Below are positions 7,836 to 15,019 of a stretch of 64,000 nucleotides of DNA, in pieces. Within the stretch, counting starts at the first letter, position 1; the number at the start of each line of letters is the position of its first letter. Source of the stretch: Nocardiopsis prasina DSM 43845 (GTDB taxonomy: Bacteria; Actinomycetota; Actinomycetes; Streptosporangiales; Streptosporangiaceae). The notes beneath the pieces were generated by a model. That model saw nothing but the letters and a program-made list of their open reading frames with translations, ran no database searches and was not told where the DNA came from. Both the position numbers and the translations under genes were made by a program. The stretch lies in contig NZ_ANAE01000133.1 in NCBI RefSeq assembly GCF_000341265.1, positions 11,760-75,759 of the forward strand. Reading direction: 5' to 3'.

Positions 7836-9140
7836 GTGTCCACACAAACCAGCCGGAACGGGGAGCCCCTCACCGAGTCGGCACGGTCCCGCCTGCAACA
7901 ACGCACCGTCCTGGTGCTCATGCTCGCCCAGGTCGTCGGCAGCATCGGGATGGGCGCCATGCTGGCCGTGGGCGCGCTCATCGCCCTCGACCTCAGCGGT
8001 TCGGACGCGTGGTCGGGGATGGCCACCACCATGATCACCCTGGGCGCGGCCGCGTTCGCCCTGCCCCTGGCCTCACTGGCCGCCCGGAGCGGTCGCCGTC
8101 CCGGCCTGGCCCTGGGCTGGTTCTTCGGAGCGCTGGGCGGGACCGTGGTCATCGCCGCCACGCTCCTGGACCTCTTCGCCCTCTTCCTGCTCGGCATGCT
8201 CCTGATCGGTGCCGGGACCGCCACCAACCTCCAGGCCCGGCACGCCGCCGCCGACCTGGCCACCGAACGTACCCGGGGCCGCGACCTGTCCGTGGTGGTG
8301 TGGGCGACCACCGTGGGTTCGGTGGTGGGCCCCAACCTCATCGGCCCGACCGGAGGCCTGGCCGTCCTCCTGGGCCTGCCGGACCTTCTGGGGCCGGTGC
8401 TGCTCACCACGGCCGGGTTCCTCGGCGGGGCAGTGGTCATCGTGATCCTGCTGCGCCCCGACCCGCTGCTGACCGCGGCCGCCGAGGCGGCCCGGGACGA
8501 CGCCGACCAGGGGAGGGCGCGCAGGGGCGGGGTCGGGCTGGCCGACGCGCTGCGGGCCATCGGCCGTACCCCCTCGGCGCTCCTCGCGGTGGTGGGGGTC
8601 GTGGCCAGTCACACGGTGATGGTCTCGGTGATGACCATGACACCGGTGCACCTGACGCACCACGGCGCGGAACTCACCGTGATCGGACTGACCATCTCCC
8701 TGCACATCGCCGGGATGTACGGCCTCTCCCCGTTGGTGGGCTGGCTCGCGGACCGCTTCGGCCGCACGCCCACGCTCCTGGCCGGACAGGTGATCCTGCT
8801 GGTGGCCGCCGCCGTCGCCGGAACGGCCGGACACAGTGAGGCCCTGGTGACCACCGGACTCGTCCTGCTCGGGGTGGGCTGGTCCTTCGGGCTGGTCTCG
8901 GCCAGCGCGCTGTTGGCCGAGTCACTGCCCGCCGAGGTCCGCCCCCGCGCGCAGGGATTCAGCGACCTGGCGATGAACCTGGGGGCCGCCTCGGCCGCCG
9001 CCGTGTCCGGCGTGGTCCTGGCGACGGTGGGGTTCGGGGGACTGAACCTGTTCGCCGCCCTGTTCACCGTCCCGGTGTTCCTGCTCGCGCTCCGGGCTCG
9101 GGGCAAACACTTCCGGACCTTTACCGGAAACGCCCGGTGA
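7836..9140 (+). CDS. MFS-family drug/metabolite exporter
   Basis: 434 residues from GTG 7836, chosen because GGAGA (7822-7826) is well spaced; the in-frame ATG 7815 lies inside the palindrome. Twelve hydrophobic segments are visible in two halves. Each half has an MFS loop signature of the G-x-L-A-D-R-F-G-R-R type: the second-half copy is GWLADRFGRTP near residue 305, while the first half has a degenerate form (ASLAARSGRRPG). The middle loop is charged (residues about 210-230). The substrate cannot be predicted. A preceding operator-like palindrome suggests ligand-inducible expression, typical of exporters. Confidence 0.85.
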   Translation: MSTQTSRNGEPLTESARSRLQQRTVLVLMLAQVVGSIGMGAMLAVGALIALDLSGSDAWSGMATTMITLGAAAFALPLASLAARSGRRPGLALGWFFGALGGTVVIAATLLDLFALFLLGMLLIGAGTATNLQARHAAADLATERTRGRDLSVVVWATTVGSVVGPNLIGPTGGLAVLLGLPDLLGPVLLTTAGFLGGAVVIVILLRPDPLLTAAAEAARDDADQGRARRGGVGLADALRAIGRTPSALLAVVGVVASHTVMVSVMTMTPVHLTHHGAELTVIGLTISLHIAGMYGLSPLVGWLADRFGRTPTLLAGQVILLVAAAVAGTAGHSEALVTTGLVLLGVGWSFGLVSASALLAESLPAEVRPRAQGFSDLAMNLGAASAAAVSGVVLATVGFGGLNLFAALFTVPVFLLALRARGKHFRTFTGNAR

Positions 9141-9239
9141 GCTCCGCTCCGGCCCTCCTTCGCACGGTTACGGTGCGGTTCTGAAGTGCCCGCTGGTTCG
9201 TTCGGCGGGACCGTGCCGCTGGACGAAGGGGTGTTCTGG

Positions 9240-10463
9240 GTGAGTGATCGGGAGCCCGAGGAGGGTGCCGGTGAGCGGCCGGACCAGGATCCGGTCAACC
9301 ACCACCCACCGGAGGAGTGGCGCCCGGGGGACCCCGGCGATCCGATCGAGGGCGGGCCGCAGCCGCCCGGGGAACCCCGGCACGGACCCGCTCCCGGCGG
9401 AGCGCACCGGCAGGGTACCCCGTGGTGGGGACAGCCGTCCCACACGCCCCCTCCCGTGGGGCCGTATCCGGGTGGGGCGCTGCACGGCGGACCACCTCCG
9501 TCCGGGGGCCCACCTCCGTCCGAGGGCGCGACTCCGCTCGGGGGACCGCTTCCGCCCGGGGGACCGCTTCCGGGCGATCACCCACCCGGTGCCCCTCGCT
9601 TCGATGCGCCCTCGGGAGGACAGCCCGTGTGGTGGCAACCTCCGGGCGGCCAGTCCCCCAACGGCCACGCCTCGGAGGCCCAGTGGGGTGAGGGTCCCCC
9701 CTACGGTCCGCCACCGGGCGAGCCGCGACCGTCCGGGGGCGAACCGGACCCGGCGAGCCCCGGTGAGTACTCCCAGGGGCCCAGCGGCCCGGGAAGCGCG
9801 GGGTACGAGCGCGAGGGGTTCGCGCCCGGCTACGGCGGCTACCCGAACGAACCGGTCAACTACGGTGCCCAGGGCGGCTACGGGCCGCCCGGGGGCTATC
9901 CCCCCGGCGGTTACGGACCTCCGGGCCAGGGCGGTTACGGGCCGCCGCCATCGAAACCGACTCCCTGGGGCAAGATCATCGGGATCGGCTGCGGTGTCCT
10001 GCTCCTCCTGCTCCTCGCACTGGGCGGCTGTGCGGCGGTGGCGCTGGTGCTGGCGGACCGCGGCGCGCCCAGCGGCGGCGGTGATCCGGGGGTCGAACGA
10101 ACGGAGGACGGAGAGCCCGGCGGGGAGGTGCCCTCGGAGGCGGATCTGACCGCCACCGCCACCGAGTTCGAGCCCAGCTCGCTCTACGTGGAGGGCGAGT
10201 TCACCAGCGTCGAGGTGACCGTCGCCAACACCGGCTCGGACGCCCTGGACGTCAATCCGCTCTACTTCGTGGTGGTGGACACCGAGGGGACGGAGCACAG
10301 TCCGGGCGACGCGATCGCGATGGACGCCAACGAACTCGGCGTGCAGACCCTGGACCCCGGTCAGACCGCCAACGGCTCGATCACCGTCGTCGGTGACATC
10401 GAGCCGGAACGGGTCCTCTTCGAGCCCTACTTCACCGGTCCGGTGGAAGTTCCGGTGACCTGA
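9240..10463 (+). CDS. Pro/Gly-rich single-TM membrane protein with extracytoplasmic DUF4352-like domain
   Basis: 407 residues from GTG 9240 (GAAGGGG at 9225-9231). The first 235 residues are low-complexity, dominated by Pro and Gly (GYGPPGGYPPGGYGPP-type repeats), and presumably cytosolic and disordered. One membrane helix follows (IIGIGCGVLLLLLLALGGCAAVALVLA). The outside part of about 130 residues has a beta-rich pattern: EFEPSSLYVEGEFTSVEVTV, then GSDALDVNPLYFVVVDTEGTE. This resembles the immunoglobulin-like DUF4352 fold of actinobacterial surface lipoproteins. The role is unknown; such proteins are often assigned to surface sensing or cell-envelope interactions, which is inference here. 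Confidence 0.75.
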   Translation: MSDREPEEGAGERPDQDPVNHHPPEEWRPGDPGDPIEGGPQPPGEPRHGPAPGGAHRQGTPWWGQPSHTPPPVGPYPGGALHGGPPPSGGPPPSEGATPLGGPLPPGGPLPGDHPPGAPRFDAPSGGQPVWWQPPGGQSPNGHASEAQWGEGPPYGPPPGEPRPSGGEPDPASPGEYSQGPSGPGSAGYEREGFAPGYGGYPNEPVNYGAQGGYGPPGGYPPGGYGPPGQGGYGPPPSKPTPWGKIIGIGCGVLLLLLLALGGCAAVALVLADRGAPSGGGDPGVERTEDGEPGGEVPSEADLTATATEFEPSSLYVEGEFTSVEVTVANTGSDALDVNPLYFVVVDTEGTEHSPGDAIAMDANELGVQTLDPGQTANGSITVVGDIEPERVLFEPYFTGPVEVPVT

Positions 10464-10504
10464 GCGGCGGCGCGCCACGGGTACGCGGTGAAGGAGAAGT
10501 CCTG

Positions 10505-11365
10505 TCAGGGGGCGAGCGCGGGGTCGCGCAGCCACTCGGACAGGGCCTCCTTGCGTTCGCTGTCGCACTTGAGCGGGCAGGTGGTGCAGAAGCCGTGCTC
10601 GGGGTCGCCCTTGTAGTCGAAGCAGCAGGTGCCGCGGACCGCCCAGGTGCCCCGGGGGTGGTCGGGAGCGAACGGGAACAGGCGCGGACGCTTGCGGGTG
10701 ACGGCCCCCGCCTCGACCACCGCGTCGCCGAGCCGGGTAGCCAGATCCCAGGCCTGTTCGGCGTCCTGGCCGAGGTAGCGGGCCGGGTTGAGCATGTAGA
10801 AGTGCATGGTGTCCAGGACCCAGCCCCACAGGGTGCGCTTGCCCGCGCGTGAGTGCGCGTGCAGGGCCTCGACCAGGGGTTCGACGGTGGCGAAGAGGGC
10901 CTCGGCGACCAGGCGCAGCTGTTCGTCCTCGTCGCGGGCGATCACGGTGTCGGGGTGGTCGGCCGCGGGGTCGTCCGGCAGGACCACGGTGCGCGGGTCC
11001 ACCACGGTGGGCGTGCCGAACCTGCTCCGGGCGGTGTCCCAGGGCAGGTGGAGGGTGTCGGGGGTGAGCAGCGGGCCGCGTCCGGTGAGGTAGAGGCAGG
11101 CGGCCACCAGGAAGACGGGTTCGCGCAGGGTGACCCGCAGGAAGTTGGTGGCGGCGGGGAGCCGGTGACCGGGACCGTGCTCGGTCCGGAGCTTGTCGAA
11201 CAGGACGGGCAGCCAGCCGTACCCGGTCATCGAGGCGACACTGTGGAACTGGACGCCGTCCACCGGTCGGCCGTGGAGCTGCTCGGAGTCCGTGAACTCG
11301 GGCAGCGGCGCGAACTTCAGCCGCGCGCGGACGCCGAGGAGGGCGTCGAGCGGATCTGGAGTCAC
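10505..11365 (-). CDS. FhuF-like [2Fe-2S] siderophore-iron reductase
   Basis: 286 residues from GTG 11365, chosen because GAAGGG precedes it at good spacing on the minus strand; the longer frame to 11446 would add an Arg-rich leader. The C-terminus carries the FhuF cluster: adjacent Cys246-Cys247, then Cys259 and Cys262, with the unusual Cys-Cys start that binds a [2Fe-2S] centre. A further Cys266 is present. FhuF proteins reduce ferric iron in imported siderophores in the cytosol. An IdeR/DmdR1-like iron box lies 91 bases upstream, fitting iron-starvation induction. No siderophore transporter is adjacent. Confidence 0.85.
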   Translation of the reverse strand: MTPDPLDALLGVRARLKFAPLPEFTDSEQLHGRPVDGVQFHSVASMTGYGWLPVLFDKLRTEHGPGHRLPAATNFLRVTLREPVFLVAACLYLTGRGPLLTPDTLHLPWDTARSRFGTPTVVDPRTVVLPDDPAADHPDTVIARDEDEQLRLVAEALFATVEPLVEALHAHSRAGKRTLWGWVLDTMHFYMLNPARYLGQDAEQAWDLATRLGDAVVEAGAVTRKRPRLFPFAPDHPRGTWAVRGTCCFDYKGDPEHGFCTTCPLKCDSERKEALSEWLRDPALAP

Positions 11366-11455
11366 CTGGAAACCCTTCGTCGCGGAGCGGAACCGACAGG
11401 TCCGGGGCGTGCGGCCGCAGCGGCCGCCGGACGGGGTCGGGTTCACTTGCGCCTG

Positions 11456-11474
11456 TGAAGTGAGGCTATCCTAA
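11456..11474 (-). promoter_or_regulatory. Putative iron box (IdeR/DmdR1/DtxR operator) upstream of fhuF-like gene
   Basis: On the minus strand the 19-mer reads TTAGGATAGCCTCACTTCA. It matches the DtxR-family palindrome TTAGGTTAGGCTAACCTAA at 14 of 19 positions, with the left half nearly perfect. It lies 91 bases before the proposed start of the FhuF-like gene, where a promoter is expected, so it probably represses this gene when iron is sufficient. Confidence 0.75.
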
Positions 11475-11574
11475 CCAGCCCGGCGGTGGCAATGCGTCAG
11501 CCTGGACGTTTGCCGAATCCTGGACACCGAGTGCCCCGGGCCATGACCGCACCACGGGTGCGGGGCCCGCGCTT

Positions 11575-12435
11575 TCACAGACTCAGGGCACGGAAGCGGC
11601 GCAGTGACAGCGGGACGCACACGGCCACCAGCAGCGCGGGCACGGCCAGGGCCAGGAAGAGCGCGTTCTGCGCCGCCCAGGTGTCCGAGGGCAGCACCTG
11701 GTTGCCGAACAGTTCCCGGGTGGCGGTGACCACGGCGGACAACGGGTTCCACTCCGCGATCGGGGCCAGCCACGACGGCATCGCGGTCGACGGCAGGAAG
11801 CTCGTGGAGAGCATGCTCAGCGGGAACGCCAGCGGGTAGACGAGCATGCTCGCCGTGTCCGGGTTGGCCGCGTACAGGCCGACCAGGACCCCGACCCACA
11901 CCAGGGCGAACCGGAAGAACAGGAGCAGGACCAGGGCGGCCAGCGCACCACCGGGGCCGTCCTCGAAGCGCCAGCCGATCAGGGCGCCGCAGCCCAGGAG
12001 CAGCACGATCTCCAGCACGGCGCGCAGCATGTCGGTGAGTGTGCGGGCCCCGAGGATCGCCATCGGTGCCATGGGCATGGAACGGAAGCGGCTCATGACG
12101 TCGCGCGCGGTGTCGCGGGCGATCCCGGCCGAGGTCCCGGCGATCCCGTAGAGCATGACCATCGCCAGCATGGCGGGCACCAGGAACGTGCGGTAGTCCT
12201 CGGCTCCGGTATCCGACATGACGTCGCCGAACACGTACCCGAACAGCAGGACCATCAGCAGCGGCATGCTGATCGCGATGGCGAGCTCGAAGGGGTCGCG
12301 GACCATGTGCCGCAGGTTGCGCTGGCTCAGGACCAGGACGTCGCTCCAGACCTTGCCGCGTGGGCCGGTGGCCTGGTGGGGTCGACGCGTCGCGCTCCGC
12401 GTGGTCCGGGTCGGAGAGGTGGTGCTCGCGGTCAT
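11575..12435 (-). CDS. ABC-2 type permease, DrrB-like
   Basis: 286 residues with six hydrophobic segments and the ABC-2 fold: an N-terminal cytosolic stretch ending in LSQRNLRHMVRDPFELA, then membrane helices, with the RDTARDVMSRFRSMPM coupling segment near residue 110. It has a strong AGGAGG ribosome site and its ATG overlaps the stop of the upstream ATPase gene (ATGA), indicating coupled translation. DrrAB-type systems export hydrophobic drugs or natural products. The partner ATPase has lost its normal start, so whether the pair still works is doubtful. Confidence 0.88.
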   Translation of the reverse strand: MTASTTSPTRTTRSATRRPHQATGPRGKVWSDVLVLSQRNLRHMVRDPFELAIAISMPLLMVLLFGYVFGDVMSDTGAEDYRTFLVPAMLAMVMLYGIAGTSAGIARDTARDVMSRFRSMPMAPMAILGARTLTDMLRAVLEIVLLLGCGALIGWRFEDGPGGALAALVLLLFFRFALVWVGVLVGLYAANPDTASMLVYPLAFPLSMLSTSFLPSTAMPSWLAPIAEWNPLSAVVTATRELFGNQVLPSDTWAAQNALFLALAVPALLVAVCVPLSLRRFRALSL

Positions 12436-13356
12436 CGGGAGGCCTCCTTGGCGGTGGTCACGGTCTCGGTCCCGGTCAGGCCCAGGAAGACCTCGTCGAG
12501 GCTGGGCCGGCGCACCCCGAGGTCGGTGATCCGCAGGTCGGAGCCGTCCAGAGTGCGCACGGCCCCGGTCAGTGCGGCCATCCGGTCCTCGACGGGCACG
12601 CTGACCCGCCGCTCGCCGGAATGGACCCGGGCGGGCGCGGACAGCGCCGCACCGAGCAGGTCGGCGACGGAGGACAGGTCGGCCGGGTCGTGCACGTGGA
12701 CGTCCAGGCGGTCCCCGCCCACCTGGGACTTCAGGGAGTCCGGGGTGCCCTCGGCGATCACCCGGCCGTGGTCGATGACGGCGACGCGGTCGGCGAGCTG
12801 GTCGGCCTCCTCCAGATACTGCGTGGTGAGCAGCACGGTGGCTCCCCCGGCGACGAGCTCGCGCACCGCCTCCCACACCTGGATGCGGCTGCGCGGGTCC
12901 AGTCCGGTGGTGGGTTCGTCCAGGAACAGGATGCGGGGCTCCTGGATCAGGCTGACCGCCAGGTCGAGGCGGCGGCGCATCCCGCCGGAGTAGCCGCTGG
13001 CGGGGCGGTCGGCGGCGTCGACGAGGGCGAACCGCTCCAGGAGTTCCCGAGCGCGTTCACGGGCGCCGGTCCGGTCGAACCCGTACAGGCGGGAGAACAT
13101 CACGAGGTTCTCGCGGGCCGTGAGGATCTCGTCGACGGACGCGTACTGGCCGGTCAGGCCGATGACGGACCGGACCAGCTCCGGTTTCTCGAGCACGTCG
13201 TGGCCGCCGACGGTGGCGGTGCCCGCGTCCGGCCGCAGGAGTGTGGACAGGGCGCGCACGGCGGTGGTCTTGCCCGCTCCGTTGGGCCCGAGCAGGCCGA
13301 GGACGGTGCCGGGGGCGACGGTGAGGTCGAGCCCGTCCAGGGCCCGCGTGTGGATC
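12432..13356 (-). pseudogene. DrrA-like ABC ATPase lacking its 5' end and start codon
   Basis: The ATPase domain is otherwise intact: Walker A GPNGAGKTT, signature YSGGMRRR, Walker B ILFLDEPTTGLD, then TTQYLEEADQLADR and the DrrA-specific C-terminal domain ending at the coupled permease. Recognisable homology begins abruptly at TRALDGLDLTV. The roughly 18-20 residues that normally precede it, including the A-loop aromatic residue, are absent. Upstream the frame stays open, but I see no ATG, GTG or TTG start until inside the neighbouring oxygenase gene. The upstream DNA instead encodes, on the opposite strand, the end of a TetR-type regulator. A deletion removing the divergent promoter region explains this. 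A non-canonical CTG start cannot be excluded. Confidence 0.7.
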
Positions 13357-13493
13357 CGCCCGGCTACTCCGAGGACCAGGGGCCGCTGGGCGGCCTCGAC
13401 TTCGCCATCCAGCGCATCCTCGACGGGGTCGAGGCCTACGTGGGGTCCGGCCGAAAGGACGCAACGGAGGACCGGGACCCCGGTCGGTCCTGA
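13350..13493 (+). pseudogene. C-terminal remnant of a TetR-family regulator
   Basis: About 45 codons on the plus strand end at TGA 13491-13493. They contain GLDFAIQRILDGVEAYV, a good match to the last helix of TetR-family proteins (the F-x-F/I-x-x-R-I-L-D-G-x-E pattern). The helix-turn-helix part is missing: upstream of about 13350 the DNA becomes antisense to the ATPase gene. The remnant faces the oxygenase gene across a bidirectional hairpin, as a complete TetR gene would. It is best read as what remains of a divergent TetR repressor of the DrrAB exporter. Confidence 0.6.
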
Positions 13494-13499
13494 CGGGCC

Positions 13500-13524
13500 G
13501 AGGGGCGGGACGCACCCGCCCCTC
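13500..13524. terminator. Bidirectional terminator between TetR remnant and oxygenase gene
   Basis: 10-bp perfect stem (GAGGGGCGGG / CCCGCCCCTC) with a five-base loop. It lies between two convergent reading frames, six bases from one stop codon and six from the other. Confidence 0.7.
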
Positions 13525-13530
13525 CCGTGC

Positions 13531-14745
13531 TCAGCGCACCAGCACCAGGTGGTGACGGGCCAGCGCGGCCACGACCTGGGCGCACACCGGCGCCTCCACA
13601 CCCGCGCGCTCGGCCAGCCCCGCCACGGACAGCTCCCGGTGTTCGGCGAGCGCCTCCAGGACCGGCTCCGCCACCACGGGGAGCCGGTACCGCTTCCCGG
13701 CGACGGTGACCACGACCCGGGCGTCCCCGCCCTCACCCTCCCGCTCCACCGGGGGCGGCAGGATCGGGACGAACTCCACCCGCGCGTGCTCCGGTGGCAC
13801 ACCGTCCTCCACCGGCCAGGGCAGGGAGAACGACGTGCGCCGGGGGAACCGGGCGTCCCGCTCGGCGAGGAAGGTGTCCAGGTCCAGGCTCTCGGCCAGC
13901 TCCGTGATCCGGGCGACCAGCTCGTGCCGGTGCTTACGGCGCGAGTCCGGGTCGGCGAAGCGGGGCAGGTCCCGGCGGAACGCCTCCTCCGCGAACAGCC
14001 CGCGCACCAGCGCGTCGGCCCAGTCGATCCCGGTCGCCCGGGTGAAACCGAAGGTGAGGTGCATGCTCACCTCACCGGTACCGGTCACCGTGTGCCACCA
14101 ACCGCGCGGCACGTGGATCACCTGACCCGGCCGCAGCACCCCCTCCCACACCAGGTGCAGCTCGCCGTCGGCGTCGCGGGGCGGGGTGTGCGCGTGGTCG
14201 GTGTCGTTCTTCATCGGGTACGGGCGCGAACCGGGACCGTGCACCTGCCAGTGCTTCGTCCCCTCCACCTGCACGATCACCGTGTCGTGGTCGTCCCAGT
14301 GGGTGTCGAATCCCCGGGACTCACCCCAGATCAGGTACAGGTTGGTCTGCGCGCGCTCCCGGGTCAGACGCATGAGGTCGTCGGCGGCGGCGCCGACCGG
14401 CGGGTGCATCCGGTCGATGCCGTCCAGCACCAGGCTCGCCCCGGCGCGCAGCTCCCGGTACAGCGACTCCGGGCGCACGATCCGGCGTTCGGTCCGCGAG
14501 ACCCTGGCGCGATCGGTGTAGCGGTCCAGCGGTACCGGCGATCCGTCCTTGTGCAGCCGTAGCCGGGGCGGTTCCGGGGCGCTCTCGGCCAACAGGCCGT
14601 TGAGGTCGTCGAAGGTCAGGAGCGAACGCACGGCGTCCGCGCCCAGGTCGGCGAAGACGAACTCCTCCGACAAGCGGGTGGTGAGTGCGTCGCGGCCCAC
14701 GACGTCGCACAGGGTTCGGGTGAACAGGCTGCCGGGATCGGTCAC
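13531..14745 (-). CDS. JmjC/cupin-4 Fe(II)/2-oxoglutarate oxygenase, candidate peptide hydroxylase
   Basis: 404 residues from GTG 14745 (AAAGGGGA upstream). The cupin-4 JmjC core shows His149 and Asp151 in THWDDHD, then Q159, G162, K164 and W166 in the family spacing, and distal His218 in HVPRGWWH: a complete 2-His-1-Asp iron site. The last 55 residues form a winged-helix-like domain (VLEALAEHRELSVAGLAERAG), as in the ROX group (NO66, MINA53, YcfD), which hydroxylates ribosomal Arg or His. Here it lies behind a short acidic peptide gene and a prolyl oligopeptidase gene, so hydroxylation of that peptide is a plausible alternative. It could still be a ribosomal oxygenase. Confidence 0.85.
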   Translation of the reverse strand: MTDPGSLFTRTLCDVVGRDALTTRLSEEFVFADLGADAVRSLLTFDDLNGLLAESAPEPPRLRLHKDGSPVPLDRYTDRARVSRTERRIVRPESLYRELRAGASLVLDGIDRMHPPVGAAADDLMRLTRERAQTNLYLIWGESRGFDTHWDDHDTVIVQVEGTKHWQVHGPGSRPYPMKNDTDHAHTPPRDADGELHLVWEGVLRPGQVIHVPRGWWHTVTGTGEVSMHLTFGFTRATGIDWADALVRGLFAEEAFRRDLPRFADPDSRRKHRHELVARITELAESLDLDTFLAERDARFPRRTSFSLPWPVEDGVPPEHARVEFVPILPPPVEREGEGGDARVVVTVAGKRYRLPVVAEPVLEALAEHRELSVAGLAERAGVEAPVCAQVVAALARHHLVLVR

Positions 14746-14806
14746 GGCTGTCCCCTTTCCGGGGGTCGGACGTTGCGGTTCGTGCGGGCGCGCGGAGGGT
14801 GGAGGG

Positions 14807-14847
14807 GCCCGCCCGGACCACGCCGTGGCGGCGCGGCCCGGGCGGGC
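14807..14847 (-). terminator. Strong hairpin between peptide gene and oxygenase gene (attenuator candidate)
   Basis: Perfect 10-bp arms (GCCCGCCCGG at 14807-14816 and CCGGGCGGGC at 14838-14847) around a 21-base loop that can itself fold (CCACGCCGTGG). It starts five bases after the peptide gene's stop codon in the minus direction. Partial termination here would give more precursor than enzyme, a common arrangement in RiPP operons. Confidence 0.6.
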
Positions 14848-14852
14848 ACGGA

Positions 14853-14960
14853 TCAGATGAAGTCCGAGCTGGAGTCGGTGCCGTCGTTGTCGCCGCCCGC
14901 GGTGGTGTCGCGGGAGGTCACCTCCGCCAGATCCTCGACCTCAACCTCGATGGGGTCCAT
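14853..14960 (-). CDS. Candidate RiPP precursor peptide, 35 residues
   Basis: ATG 14958-14960 with GAGGTG four bases upstream; stop at 14853. The peptide begins MDPIEVEVEDLAEV, an alternating acidic/hydrophobic leader-like segment, and continues with a small-residue-rich part (TSRDTTAGG, then DNDGTDSSSDFI). It has eleven acidic residues, one Arg, no Cys and no Lys. A Gly-Gly at 22-23 separates the two parts. It lies between a prolyl oligopeptidase gene (59 bases upstream) and a JmjC oxygenase gene (107 bases downstream), all on the minus strand. The C-terminal part contains Asp24-Asn25-Asp26-Gly27. No known precursor family was recognised with certainty; the RiPP role rests on size, composition and context. 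Confidence 0.6.
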   Translation of the reverse strand: MDPIEVEVEDLAEVTSRDTTAGGDNDGTDSSSDFI

Positions 14961-15019
14961 ACCGCACCTCGCTTTCTGTGTGCCGTCGATCCTCTTGGCC
15001 AGGGCCGGTCCGGACGCCG

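Noticed and set aside
13531-13802. Extension of the DrrA-like ATPase frame to an ATG at 13802
   Set aside because: That stretch is the shifted frame of the oxygenase gene (Arg/Trp/Ser-rich), not a natural N-terminus.
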